The notes under the pieces are model-generated. The model saw only the letters and a program-made list of their open reading frames with translations, had not been told where the DNA came from and did no database searches. The translations under genes and the position numbers were made by a program. Positions 7,515 to 16,521 of a stretch of DNA of 64,000 bases are shown here, piece by piece (positions within the stretch are counted from its first letter, which is position 1; each line of letters starts with the position of its first letter). Origin of the DNA: JAABRU01 sp050180235 (lineage in GTDB: Bacteria > Desulfobacterota > Desulfobacteria > Desulfobacterales > Desulfococcaceae); NCBI GenBank assembly GCA_050180235.1, contig JBFXEJ010000019.1, positions 1 through 64,000 of the forward strand, given 5' to 3'.

Positions 7515-8819
7515 ATGAAAGAGAATCTCACTGAAATCTGTCAGGATATTGTGGAAAACCTTACAGACGGGATCCGTGTTCTGGATAAGGACGGGAATAT
7601 CGTTTATGCCAATGAGATATACTGCCATATGCTGGGATACAGCAGAGAGGAACTGGTGGGAAAATCCCTGTTTGACATTTTCCCCAAAGATCGGCATTCT
7701 GCCATTGCCAAACGTCTGGCCGATCATCAGAAAGGCAGACGATCCTGCCATGAAATTGAATACCGTCACCCTGCCGGAAATCTTATCTATCTGAAAATTC
7801 TGTCCAAACCTTTTTTTGACAGTGAAGGGAAATATGAGGGCAGTTATGCGGTGATGTTTGACATTACGGATCGGAAGATTCTGGAGAAGCAGCTCAAAGA
7901 GGAAAAGGATTTTCTTGCCAATATGATCGCCATGTGCCCGGACAGCATTATGGGCGTCAACCGTCAGGGAACCGTGATTATTTTTAACAGCGCTGCTGAG
8001 AAACTGCTGGGATACAAAGCCCATGAGGTTATCGGGAAAATGGGCATTGCCGAGGTGTACGGCAGCCGGGAGATTGCACGGGAGATCAAGAAAAAAATAT
8101 ACAGTCCGGAATATGGGGGCCAGGGGCGTATAGAAGGTCTGGAACTGGATGCTGTCAACAGAATGGGCCATCACATTCCCCTTCGCCTGTCTGCCATAAT
8201 AATGGAGAAAGACGGGCAGGAAACAGGCAGTGTGGGATTTTTCCACGATCTGACCCTGCACAGGCAGATGGAGAACAGGCTTAGGGAACTTTCGGTTACA
8301 GACAGTCTCAGCGGTCTGTTCAACCAGCGGCATTTTTATGCCATGCTCTCAAAGGAAATTGAACGGTCGCGGCGTTATGCCAGGGATCTGAGTCTGATTT
8401 GCTTTGATCTGGATCACTTCAAACAGTGCAATGATCATCTGGGCCATCTGGAAGGCGACAATATCATCCGTATGATTGGGGAAATACTTAAGGAAAGTCT
8501 GCGCAAAACCGATTCAGCGTTCCGTTACGGCGGGGATGAGTTCATGGTGCTGATGCCGGAAACAGATATGGGGAATGCCCGTTACACTGCCGACCGTATC
8601 CGGGAAAATTTCAATTCCCGCTGGTCTTTCAGCCATCTTTGCAAAGACAGCCTGATTCCTGTCACCCTGAGCATGGGTATTGCAAGGCTTTCTCCGGATG
8701 AATCCGCAGAAAATTTTGTCAAACGCGCGGATATGGCCATGTATGAAGCCAAACGGGCCGGAGGAAACCGGGCAGTGGAAGCGGCCATGCAGATCGGCAG
8801 GCAGGATGTCTGCCTGTAG
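7515..8819 (+). CDS. PAS-PAS-GGDEF diguanylate cyclase
   Basis: A 434-residue soluble signalling protein. PAS 1 spans about residues 10-120, PAS 2 about 132-250, and the GGDEF domain about 255-425. The active-site motif is intact (GGDEF at 339-343) with the upstream CFDLDHF metal-binding strand. An RxxD inhibitory site (R330-K-T-D333) sits exactly five residues before GGDEF, so it should make cyclic-di-GMP and be product-inhibited. No EAL domain is present. It starts 22 bases after the permease stop with GAGGA upstream, so co-transcription with yejE is likely. What the PAS domains sense is unknown. Confidence 0.93.
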   Translation: MKENLTEICQDIVENLTDGIRVLDKDGNIVYANEIYCHMLGYSREELVGKSLFDIFPKDRHSAIAKRLADHQKGRRSCHEIEYRHPAGNLIYLKILSKPFFDSEGKYEGSYAVMFDITDRKILEKQLKEEKDFLANMIAMCPDSIMGVNRQGTVIIFNSAAEKLLGYKAHEVIGKMGIAEVYGSREIAREIKKKIYSPEYGGQGRIEGLELDAVNRMGHHIPLRLSAIIMEKDGQETGSVGFFHDLTLHRQMENRLRELSVTDSLSGLFNQRHFYAMLSKEIERSRRYARDLSLICFDLDHFKQCNDHLGHLEGDNIIRMIGEILKESLRKTDSAFRYGGDEFMVLMPETDMGNARYTADRIRENFNSRWSFSHLCKDSLIPVTLSMGIARLSPDESAENFVKRADMAMYEAKRAGGNRAVEAAMQIGRQDVCL

Positions 8820-9043
8820 TGCGAATAATTAAGAGACATTTTTCCGCCGGATATTCGGAAATACGATTTGTCTTATTTCCATTTTGCGTCCAAATTCAAT
8901 TAACCGGCTTGAAAATAGGATGAGCGTTGATTCCGGCAGACGGGCAGGAAAAAAATTATAGACGGTTTTGTATCTGTCTGTTATAGTTTCCAAGACAATG
9001 GCAGTGTTAAGGTTTTCTGATTACCAGTCAAAAGGAGGAAAAT

Positions 9044-9571
9044 ATGAAAAAAGGAATTTTTCTGTCTGTATTCATGTTTGCAGGTTTGGCTTTGTGCATT
9101 TCCGGTCATGCGGAAAATGCTGAAAAGAGTGATGCGGCAAAATACACAGAGGTGATGCAGATGACCAGAGATGCTGCTGCGTTTCTTTCGGAAAAAGGCC
9201 GGGATGGGCTGGCGGAAATCAATGATCCCAAAGGAAAATGGGTCAGGGGGGATTTGTATGTCTTTGCTTACGGTCTCAAAGACACTGAACGCGGAATGAT
9301 TATCGCCCATCCCCGTCAGGGACTGGTGGGCAAAAACTTTCTCCGGGTCCGGGATAAAAACGGAAAAATATTTGCAGCGGAATTTCTCCGCATCGCGGAA
9401 AGTGAAAGCGGCCAGGGCTGGTCAGAATACTGGTGGCCCAGACTTGACGGAGCCGAACCTGAACCCAAGCTGTCCTATATTGTGAATGTTCCCGGAAAAG
9501 ATATGCTGGTGGGCGTGGGAATCCACGGCGGCCACACTTTGGAAGAAGCCATGAAAATTCTCGCTCAGTGA
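9044..9571 (+). CDS. Secreted single-Cache-domain protein
   Basis: A 175-residue protein with a clear signal peptide (residues 1-23, cleavage after SGHA) and one sCache-type domain over most of the rest, including DLYVFAYGLKDTERGMIIAHP and the conserved GWSEYWWP. It has no transmembrane signalling domain, so it is a free periplasmic ligand-binding module. The Shine-Dalgarno AAAGGAGG is excellent. It ends 16 bases before a chemoreceptor gene whose own periplasmic part is not a Cache domain. A role as the soluble ligand-binding partner of that receptor is inferred from this arrangement. It also resembles Cache proteins found next to cytochrome or sensor genes. Confidence 0.8.
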   Translation: MKKGIFLSVFMFAGLALCISGHAENAEKSDAAKYTEVMQMTRDAAAFLSEKGRDGLAEINDPKGKWVRGDLYVFAYGLKDTERGMIIAHPRQGLVGKNFLRVRDKNGKIFAAEFLRIAESESGQGWSEYWWPRLDGAEPEPKLSYIVNVPGKDMLVGVGIHGGHTLEEAMKILAQ

Positions 9572-9587
9572 AAGGACGGCAATACTG

Positions 9588-12533
9588 ATGAAAACCCTGC
9601 GGTTCAAAATATGGGCATTGCTTTTTATATCTGTTTCCATAACAGCATCACTGGCCGGAGTCAATTTTTATTCCCTTTATCTGGCCTCGGATCTGATTGA
9701 ACAAAACGATCAGGTTCACAGTCTCATTAAGGGAATTGCAGACACGGAAGCGGAAAAAAACCGTTTTGTCATAGAAATGACCAGGGAGACAGCAGATGCA
9801 GTGACAGAGGAAATCCGGAAAATCCGTGCTGCCGCCCCGGATTCTCTTGCAGGATTGGATGAATATGCGGAAATCTTTGATGATCTGGCCCGGAAAACCA
9901 TTCTCCTGAAAGAAAGGTTTGCCGAACAGAATCAGAAACTGACGGATTTGTCTGTCCAGATACAGAAACTGCTCTTTCTGGTTTCCGAAAAAGAGACACA
10001 GGCATCATTTTCCGGAGATTTTATTGATCAGAATGAACTCAATCTCAAAGAGGCCGCATTTTATCTGCTGGAGATACTGGAAAAATGGCAACTGGCCTTA
10101 ACAGGACTGGTTCTTTTCTCTGACAATGCCGCATATGAAAAGCAGGCAGTTTTAATTGAGAAAAACATGGTAACGATTGTGGAAAACTACCTCAATTCCC
10201 TTGCACTGGTCAGGGATGATTCCCTTACTGCCATAGGCAGGGAAACAGAAACCGCAATTGAAGCGCAGAAAACCTTTACAGAGGACGTGATCCGCGTATG
10301 GCGGGAAAGACAGGATGCAGACAGAAAACTGCGGGATCTGTCCCATGATTTAACCCTCAGTGCGGATCTTATGCTTAAAAAAAACCGGCAGACCACGGCT
10401 TCCTCTCTGTACAGGCTCCGTGTGTCTGTCATTCTTGCGGCCATTGTCCTGACTGCCGTACTGATTGGCGGATTCGGTGTTTTCATTCTCAACATCATAC
10501 CCCATACCCGGCAGATACTTGAAAGCGTCAATGCCATCAGAGACGGAGATTTCAGCAGAAGAATCCCGGTGCAGCGCAGTGATGAAATCGGTGATCTGAT
10601 CCGGGCCTTTCATGACATGGCCGACCGCATCAGGCATGTGTCAGATGAAATGAAACGTGTCACGGATGAAATCCGTGAAGGCCGGCTGGATACACGGGGC
10701 AGTGCATCAGGATATTCCGGCGGATGGCACGAACTGATCTCAGGTGTCAACAACCTGATTGAAGCCTTTGCCGAACCCATCCATATAACTTCATCCTGTC
10801 TGGATCAGCTTGCCCTGGGATCGGTTCCTGAACCTGTCAACGAGGCATTCAAAGGTGATTTCAGCAAAATTATGAACAATCTGAATCTGCTCATTGAGGC
10901 CACTGCCAAAACCGCAGACATTGCCGAACACATTGCCGCAGGGGATCTGGGTGTGACAGTCCGCGTGCGCTCGGAAAATGACCGGCTGATGACCGCCCTG
11001 CATCTGATGATACAGACTCTGAAAACCATTATAGGAAAACTCAACGGACTCATAACCGGCATTCAGAACGGAAATCTGAAAACCCGCGGCAATCCGGATG
11101 ATTTTGCAGGAGGATGGAATGATCTGGTTGCAAATGTCAACTCCCTGATTGCAGCCTTTGTCAAACCCATTGTCCTGACTGCGGAAAATATCAACCGGAT
11201 TTCCAAAGGGGATGTTCCGGATGAAATTTCAGAAGAATTCAATGGTGATTTCAATGAGATAAAGGACAGTATCAATGCCCTGATCCAAAACCGGAAAGAT
11301 ACGGTGCAGGCTGCGGAAAAAATTGCCGGCGGCGATTTGTCTGCCACAATTCAGATTTTGTCTGAAAAGGATGTTCTGGGCAGATCCCTTACCCGTATGG
11401 TGGAAACCATAAGGGAAATCGTGAGGGATATTAACAGTCTGACAGATGCGGCTCTGGAAGGGAATCTGAATCTGAGAGGCAGTGAGGAGAAATTCGGGGG
11501 CGAATATGCACGCATCATCAAAGGGGTGAACCGCACTTTGGATGCGGTTGTCACTCCGCTGCAGATGACAGCCTCTCAGATTGACAGAATCTCAAAAGGG
11601 GATATTCCCGAACCCACAAAGGAGGTTTACAAAGGGGATTTTGACAAAATCAGGCAGAATATCAATATCATGATCTGTAATCTGCGTCAGTTTGCAGCAG
11701 ATGTGCAAAAGGCATCGGAGCAGATAGCCGGGGTCAGCGGAAAACTCAATGACAGTGCGCGGCAGGTTTCTGAAATGACAAACCAGCAGGCGGCCGGCAT
11801 GGAGGAAATATCAAGTTCCATTGAAGAAATGAGTGCCACGGTGAGCCGTAATTCGGAAAATGCCCATCAGACTGCCGAGATTGCCCGGACAAGCGCTCAG
11901 GATGCGGAGATTGGCGGTGAATCTGTAAGAGAAACAGTTGCTGCAATGAAAAGTATCAGTGAAAAGATACGGATTATAGAAGATATTGCAGGACAGACCA
12001 ATATGCTGGCCCTGAATGCCGCCATAGAGGCTGCAAGAGCCGGAGAACACGGCAAAGGATTTGCGGTTGTGGCCGCGGAAATCCGCAAACTGGCTGAGCG
12101 CAGTCAGAAATCAGCCAAAAGCATCAATGAACTGTCTGCCAGAAATCTTGTCATTGCAGAGAAGACCAGGGCAGTGCTGGAAAATATGGTCATGGGAATT
12201 CAGAAAACCGCAAATCTGGTGCAGGAAATCAGCACATCCAGTGCGGAACAGTCCCTGGGCATTTCGCAGGTCAGCAAAGCTATGCAGGAACTGGAGCAGA
12301 GCATACAGATCAATGCCGGAGCCACGGAGCAGATGGCAGACTGGAGCGGGAATTTCTTTTCCCAGTCCGGCCGTCTGCTTGAGATAGCCTCTTTTTTCAG
12401 CATCCGTAAAAAGCAAAGGGAGCAGACTGCGATCAGAAATCCGGCAGGATTTCCTGAAAACAGCAAAGACAGGAACATTGCACTGGAAGCCCAAAACCCT
12501 GTGCACGGTTTCACAGATACCGGAGAGGAATAA
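9588..12533 (+). CDS. Methyl-accepting chemotaxis protein with HAMP-repeat array
   Basis: A 981-residue receptor. TM1 is near residues 7-27, then a helical periplasmic domain to about 277 and TM2 at about 278-303. A long cytoplasmic array of HAMP and HAMP-like units follows (about 304-700), in which the phrase GDF-x-x-I-x-x-x-(I/L)-N recurs three times. The MCP signalling hairpin is in the C-terminal third, with a canonical tip (NMLALNAAIEAARAGEHGKG). There is no C-terminal CheR-docking pentapeptide. It should link a periplasmic signal to CheA/CheW. It sits 16 bases behind the secreted Cache gene, which probably belongs to the same operon. Confidence 0.92.
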   Translation: MKTLRFKIWALLFISVSITASLAGVNFYSLYLASDLIEQNDQVHSLIKGIADTEAEKNRFVIEMTRETADAVTEEIRKIRAAAPDSLAGLDEYAEIFDDLARKTILLKERFAEQNQKLTDLSVQIQKLLFLVSEKETQASFSGDFIDQNELNLKEAAFYLLEILEKWQLALTGLVLFSDNAAYEKQAVLIEKNMVTIVENYLNSLALVRDDSLTAIGRETETAIEAQKTFTEDVIRVWRERQDADRKLRDLSHDLTLSADLMLKKNRQTTASSLYRLRVSVILAAIVLTAVLIGGFGVFILNIIPHTRQILESVNAIRDGDFSRRIPVQRSDEIGDLIRAFHDMADRIRHVSDEMKRVTDEIREGRLDTRGSASGYSGGWHELISGVNNLIEAFAEPIHITSSCLDQLALGSVPEPVNEAFKGDFSKIMNNLNLLIEATAKTADIAEHIAAGDLGVTVRVRSENDRLMTALHLMIQTLKTIIGKLNGLITGIQNGNLKTRGNPDDFAGGWNDLVANVNSLIAAFVKPIVLTAENINRISKGDVPDEISEEFNGDFNEIKDSINALIQNRKDTVQAAEKIAGGDLSATIQILSEKDVLGRSLTRMVETIREIVRDINSLTDAALEGNLNLRGSEEKFGGEYARIIKGVNRTLDAVVTPLQMTASQIDRISKGDIPEPTKEVYKGDFDKIRQNINIMICNLRQFAADVQKASEQIAGVSGKLNDSARQVSEMTNQQAAGMEEISSSIEEMSATVSRNSENAHQTAEIARTSAQDAEIGGESVRETVAAMKSISEKIRIIEDIAGQTNMLALNAAIEAARAGEHGKGFAVVAAEIRKLAERSQKSAKSINELSARNLVIAEKTRAVLENMVMGIQKTANLVQEISTSSAEQSLGISQVSKAMQELEQSIQINAGATEQMADWSGNFFSQSGRLLEIASFFSIRKKQREQTAIRNPAGFPENSKDRNIALEAQNPVHGFTDTGEE

Positions 12534-12643
12534 GAGCAGCCCACTGTTGAAATTATACAGTGGCACATTAATTCCGGTTTACTCATAATGCCTGAAAGAT
12601 GAGACAATGACAGGGCGAAAAAAAACGCAAAGGAAATAGTAGA

Positions 12644-14023
12644 ATGTGTAAGAATATCAGACTTTCTGTAAAAATTGCCGGGGGGTTTCTGTGTGTTCTC
12701 ATACTGAGTTCCCTGGTGGCATGGTTCGGATACAGGGGACTGAGCAATGTGACTGAACGCATGGCCATAGGGGATGATGTGAATGAAATTGTGAAGATTA
12801 TGCTTGAAATCCGGAGGCATGAAAAAAATTTCATCATACGCGGAAAGCAGGAGTACGCGGATCAGGTCATGAATCTTCTGGGAGAAATGAAAAATCAGAT
12901 CAGAGCCTCAAAAGAAAAATTCCGTGTTTCTTCGGAAAAAAAACGCATTGATGAAATTATGGAACAAAGCGGTCTGTATGAGGCAGCGTTCAGGGAATAT
13001 GCGGATATAAAAAACAGGAATCCTGACCTGGAACAGCTTGAAAAACTTGACGCAAACATGGTGGCCTCTGCCAGATCAGTGCTTGATATCTGCTATAAAA
13101 CCCGCGATGATCAGAAATCCCTTATGCGCAGTCAGATTTCAGATTCCAAAAAATTCATGGGCATAGGATCTTTATGTGTTTTTGCCGCAGGAATTCTGTT
13201 CGCATTTTTTCTGACCCGGGAAATCACCCGGCCCATTATACGTGTAGTTCAGGGACTGACCGGGTCCTCGGATGAGGTGTCCGCTGCATCAGGCCAGGTA
13301 TCGTCCGCAGGCATCATGCTTGCGGAAGGGGCTTCCGAACAGGCAGCCGCTGCAGAGGAGACCGCAGCATCCCTGGCAGAGATATCCGCCATGATCTGCC
13401 AGAACTCTGAAAATGCAGTCAGAGCCGATAATGTTATGAAAGAAGTAATTGATATTATAAAAAAAGCAGACCGATCACTGTCGGAACTGAAATCTTCCAT
13501 GGGAGAAACCATCAGCGCCAGTGATCAGACCTTTCACATTGTAAAAACCATAGATGAAATAGCATTCCAGACCAATCTGCTGGCCCTGAACGCTGCTGTG
13601 GAGGCAGCACGGGCAGGGGAATCCGGGGCAGGTTTTGCAGTGGTGGCCGGGGAAGTGAGAAATCTGGCTCTGCGCGCTTCAGAGGCAGCGCGGACCACAT
13701 CCGAGCTGATTGAAAAAACCGTACAGCAAATCAAAACCGGATTCCATCTGCTTTCCGGAGCAGTGGATGCCTTTTCATCAGTGGCTGAACACAGTGCCCA
13801 TGCCGGGAAAATTGTGGGAGAAATCGCGGAGGCTTCCAGGGAACAGTCCCGGGGCATTGAGCAGTTGCAGAAGGCTGTAAGCGATATGGAAAAAGTCATT
13901 CATCAGAATGCATCCACAGCAGAGGAATCTGCTGCGGCTTCTGAAGAACTCAATGCCCAGGCCCAAGAAATGAAAGGCTTCACCCATGCGCTTTCCGCTA
14001 TGATCCGCGGTGCTTCAAATTAA
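12644..14023 (+). CDS. Methyl-accepting chemotaxis protein, conventional size
   Basis: A 459-residue receptor. TM1 is about residues 8-30 (IAGGFLCVLILSSLVAWFGY), followed by a four-helix-bundle-like periplasmic domain with the RRHEKNFIIRG signature, then TM2 at about 168-187. The HAMP region is short or degenerate. The signalling domain covers the C-terminal half with the tip NLLALNAAVEAARAGESGAG. AAAGGA lies ten bases before the ATG. It follows the larger receptor by 110 bases on the same strand and probably shares the same chemosensory array. The ligand is unknown. Confidence 0.92.
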   Translation: MCKNIRLSVKIAGGFLCVLILSSLVAWFGYRGLSNVTERMAIGDDVNEIVKIMLEIRRHEKNFIIRGKQEYADQVMNLLGEMKNQIRASKEKFRVSSEKKRIDEIMEQSGLYEAAFREYADIKNRNPDLEQLEKLDANMVASARSVLDICYKTRDDQKSLMRSQISDSKKFMGIGSLCVFAAGILFAFFLTREITRPIIRVVQGLTGSSDEVSAASGQVSSAGIMLAEGASEQAAAAEETAASLAEISAMICQNSENAVRADNVMKEVIDIIKKADRSLSELKSSMGETISASDQTFHIVKTIDEIAFQTNLLALNAAVEAARAGESGAGFAVVAGEVRNLALRASEAARTTSELIEKTVQQIKTGFHLLSGAVDAFSSVAEHSAHAGKIVGEIAEASREQSRGIEQLQKAVSDMEKVIHQNASTAEESAAASEELNAQAQEMKGFTHALSAMIRGASN

Positions 14024-14081
14024 GGAAACAGGGGCATGTCAAATCTGATAAACCCGTAAAAAATCCGAAATTCAATTTTCC

Positions 14082-14142
14082 CGTCATTCAGTCGAAAGCC
14101 GGTGTCCGGAAAACACCGGATTCCGGTTTTCGCCTGAATGAC
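14082..14142. repeat. Family A-type core palindrome without terminal repeats
   Basis: An imperfect palindrome running from CGTCATTCAGTCGAAAGCCGG to GTTTTCGCCTGAATGAC, centred on the inverted arms TGTCCGG and CCGGATTCC. It lies between the chemoreceptor stop and the family C element at 14195. Confidence 0.65.
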
Positions 14143-14194
14143 TCTGACTGATTTTTGCAACCGGTGCAGATCAAACCGGCTGCTCCCTGATTTT

Positions 14195-14299
14195 AGGTGA
14201 TTTCTGAAAATAAATATCCCGGTTCAGTTCACAGGCACAGGGCAAAAGCCGGAAGCTTTTGATACTTTGGCGGTATATTCTTTTCTGGAAATCACCTTA
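14195..14299. repeat. Family C inverted-repeat element
   Basis: It has perfect outer ends, AGGTGATTTC on the left and GAAATCACCT on the right. The body matches the copies at 5043, 16417 and 49733. It ends 24 bases from the acyl-CoA synthetase stop codon, so it could act as a terminator between convergent genes. Confidence 0.8.
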
Positions 14300-14322
14300 A
14301 GAGGTTAAATATGAAAGAACTT

Positions 14323-16128
14323 TTACCGGATTTCCGTATATACCTTTTCAATCTGATCCATATATTTCTGCAATACAGCCGGTCTTTTGAGTTTCATGGT
14401 CTGGGTCAGGGTTCCGTTGTCCAGAGAAAAAGGCTCGCCAAGGAAAATATATTTTTTCGGGATTTCATACCCTCCGAATTTTCCTTTGAGAAATGCGTTG
14501 ATTTCACCGCTGATCATTTCCTGCACCTGCGTATTCTTCACCAGTTCCGCGGGATCAGCCGGCAGACCCTTTTCCCGTGCATATTTCCCCAGCACATCAA
14601 AATTCGGAATAATCATGCACACATTGAAAGCCTTTCCCTCTCCGTAAATCATGGCATTTTCCACCCAGGGCAGAAGTTTGATCTCCTCTTCCAATGTGGC
14701 AGGAAACACATATTTTCCGTTTTCCAGTTTGTACTGCTCTTTGATTCTGCCTGTGATAAACAGATAACCGTCTTTATCCAGTTTGCCCCTGTCTCCGGTG
14801 CGGAATCCGCCATCTTCGGTCATCACTGACCGCGTAGCTTCGGGATTGTTATGGTATCCCTGCATGACATTGGGGCCGTAAACAATGATTTCCCCGTCTT
14901 CCGCTCCTTCCTCACTGAAGGTTTTGTCAATCACCACCCGCACTTTTTCAATGGGACGTCCCACACTGCCGGGTCTGTGAGCGGCAGGACAGTTCATGGT
15001 GGCAGCCGGTGTGGTTTCGGTAAGGCCGTAACAGTCATAGACCGTTATTCCTATGTCCGCAAAGAAATATCCGATTTCCACATTCATGGTCGCACTGCCG
15101 GAAATGGCTCCCTGCAGACATCCCCCGAAACGCTCCCGGATTTTGGAGAACACCACTTTGTCTGCAATTTTGTATCTGAAATTTGTCATAAAATCCGGAT
15201 TCTGTCCTTTTTGGAGTATTTCACGGCGTTTTTTTGCGCTTTCCACACCCATGTCAAACAGTTTTTTGGCCAATCCGCCCTTTTCCTTCATTTTTGCCTG
15301 CAGTCCTGCATAGATTTTGTTGAAAACTCTGGGAACCGCTATGATAAAGGTGGGCCGGATTTTTGCCATATCCTCAGCCAGAGTGTTCACATTTTCCATC
15401 AGTCCGATGGAACCACCGGCATGGATGATATTGTACAGATCACCGGTCTGACCAAAGGAGTGCGCCCAGGGCAGAATGGAAATAAGCCGTGCATTTTGAT
15501 TGATATGATCCGGAAAAAGTTTTCCTGCGGCTATGAAATTGCTGGTAAAATTCCCGTGGGAGAGAAGCACGCCTTTGGGATTTCCCGTAGTGCCGGAAGT
15601 GTAAATCAGCGCGGCTGTGTCACCTGGTTTGGGACGGATGGAAGGCACAGATTTTGCCGCTCCGGACTGTTCCAGCGCGGACATGGAATTTTCCCCCTGA
15701 CTTTCAATGACATATATTTTTTCCAGTCCGGGTGTTTCCTTCTGAAAGGCTTTGACCTGTGCATATATCTCCGGAGTGGAAACCACCAGCACCTTGATCC
15801 CCGCGTTTTGGATGATATATTGCCAAATCTTCACCAGTTCCTTTTCATACATGGGAACAAAGCGCGCCCCAAGTCCGTATGCGGCAAAGGCTGAAACTGC
15901 CCATTCCGGCCGGTTGCTGCCGATAAATCCCACAGCATCATTTTTTCCCAGGCCAATGCCCGCCAGTCCGGAACGGAAATGATCAATGCGCTGCCCGATT
16001 TCCCGGTAGGTGCTCCATTCATATTCACCGGTTCTGTTCTTGCTTCCGAACAGGGGTTTATCCCCGAATCTGGAAACACTGTTTTCTATCAGTTCCACCA
16101 GATTGTCGGGTTTTTCATACTGGTACAT
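14323..16128 (-). CDS. Long-chain acyl-CoA synthetase (AMP-forming)
   Basis: A 601-residue member of the ANL adenylate-forming family. The ATP-binding P-loop is Y-T-S-G-T-T-G-N-P-K-G (176-186). Y-G-L-T-E-T is the A5 motif, FRTGDRGKLDKDGYLFITGR contains A7/A8, and K-L-E-N-G-K-Y precedes the C-terminal lid. The overall match is to the FAA1/FadD long-chain type: it would activate a fatty acid to acyl-AMP and then acyl-CoA. Its length is normal. AAAGGAG precedes the ATG. It appears monocistronic, with family C on its 3' side and families D and C on its 5' side. Substrate chain length cannot be read from sequence. Confidence 0.92.
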   Translation of the reverse strand: MYQYEKPDNLVELIENSVSRFGDKPLFGSKNRTGEYEWSTYREIGQRIDHFRSGLAGIGLGKNDAVGFIGSNRPEWAVSAFAAYGLGARFVPMYEKELVKIWQYIIQNAGIKVLVVSTPEIYAQVKAFQKETPGLEKIYVIESQGENSMSALEQSGAAKSVPSIRPKPGDTAALIYTSGTTGNPKGVLLSHGNFTSNFIAAGKLFPDHINQNARLISILPWAHSFGQTGDLYNIIHAGGSIGLMENVNTLAEDMAKIRPTFIIAVPRVFNKIYAGLQAKMKEKGGLAKKLFDMGVESAKKRREILQKGQNPDFMTNFRYKIADKVVFSKIRERFGGCLQGAISGSATMNVEIGYFFADIGITVYDCYGLTETTPAATMNCPAAHRPGSVGRPIEKVRVVIDKTFSEEGAEDGEIIVYGPNVMQGYHNNPEATRSVMTEDGGFRTGDRGKLDKDGYLFITGRIKEQYKLENGKYVFPATLEEEIKLLPWVENAMIYGEGKAFNVCMIIPNFDVLGKYAREKGLPADPAELVKNTQVQEMISGEINAFLKGKFGGYEIPKKYIFLGEPFSLDNGTLTQTMKLKRPAVLQKYMDQIEKVYTEIR

Positions 16129-16277
16129 ATTTTCTCCTTTTTTTCAGTCTTTGTGTTGGCAGATTTCAAAAACAGTGCAGGACAGTATGCAGTCTGTTTC
16201 ACACTGCAGGGTGTGAAATCATATTTCCGCTTTTTTTATGAACCTCAGAAAACTGTTTCCCCTTCCGTATCTGCCGT

Positions 16278-16417
16278 AAGGTGATTTCCATTAATGATTA
16301 TACCGTTTTTCGTAGGGTGGGCACGGTTTTTTGTGCCCACCGTTTCAGCAGGACGGCGGGCACAAAAAACCGTGCCCACCCTGCAATGATGGTACATTTT
16401 TTCATGGAAATCGCCTA
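16278..16417. repeat. Family D inverted-repeat element, copy 1
   Basis: The outer ends are AAGGTGATTTCCATTAA and CATGGAAATCGCCTA. Inside is a long hairpin built from GTAGGGTGGGCACGG and its inverse CCGTGCCCACCCT. Copies lie at 17816 and 46105, and related cores at 54716 and 54837. The right end abuts the next family C element. Confidence 0.85.
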
Positions 16418-16521
16418 AGGTGATTTATGAAAATAAATATCCCGGTTCAGTTTACAGGCACAAAGCACAGGCCGGAAGCCTGTGCCGCTTTTCCGGGATA
16501 TTCTTTTCCGGAAATCACCTA
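16417..16521. repeat. Family C element overlapping the cinA stop codon
   Basis: The ends are AAGGTGATTT and GGAAATCACCTAA. On the minus strand the end reads CTTAGGTGATTTCC, and the TGA within it is the stop codon of cinA (16515-16517). The element therefore contributes the last residue and the stop. Confidence 0.8.

Noticed and set aside
14851..15894. A 347-codon open frame on the plus strand
   Set aside because: It lies entirely antisense to the acyl-CoA synthetase, whose motifs are intact; its composition is shadow-like (rich in His, Phe, Ser) with no domain.
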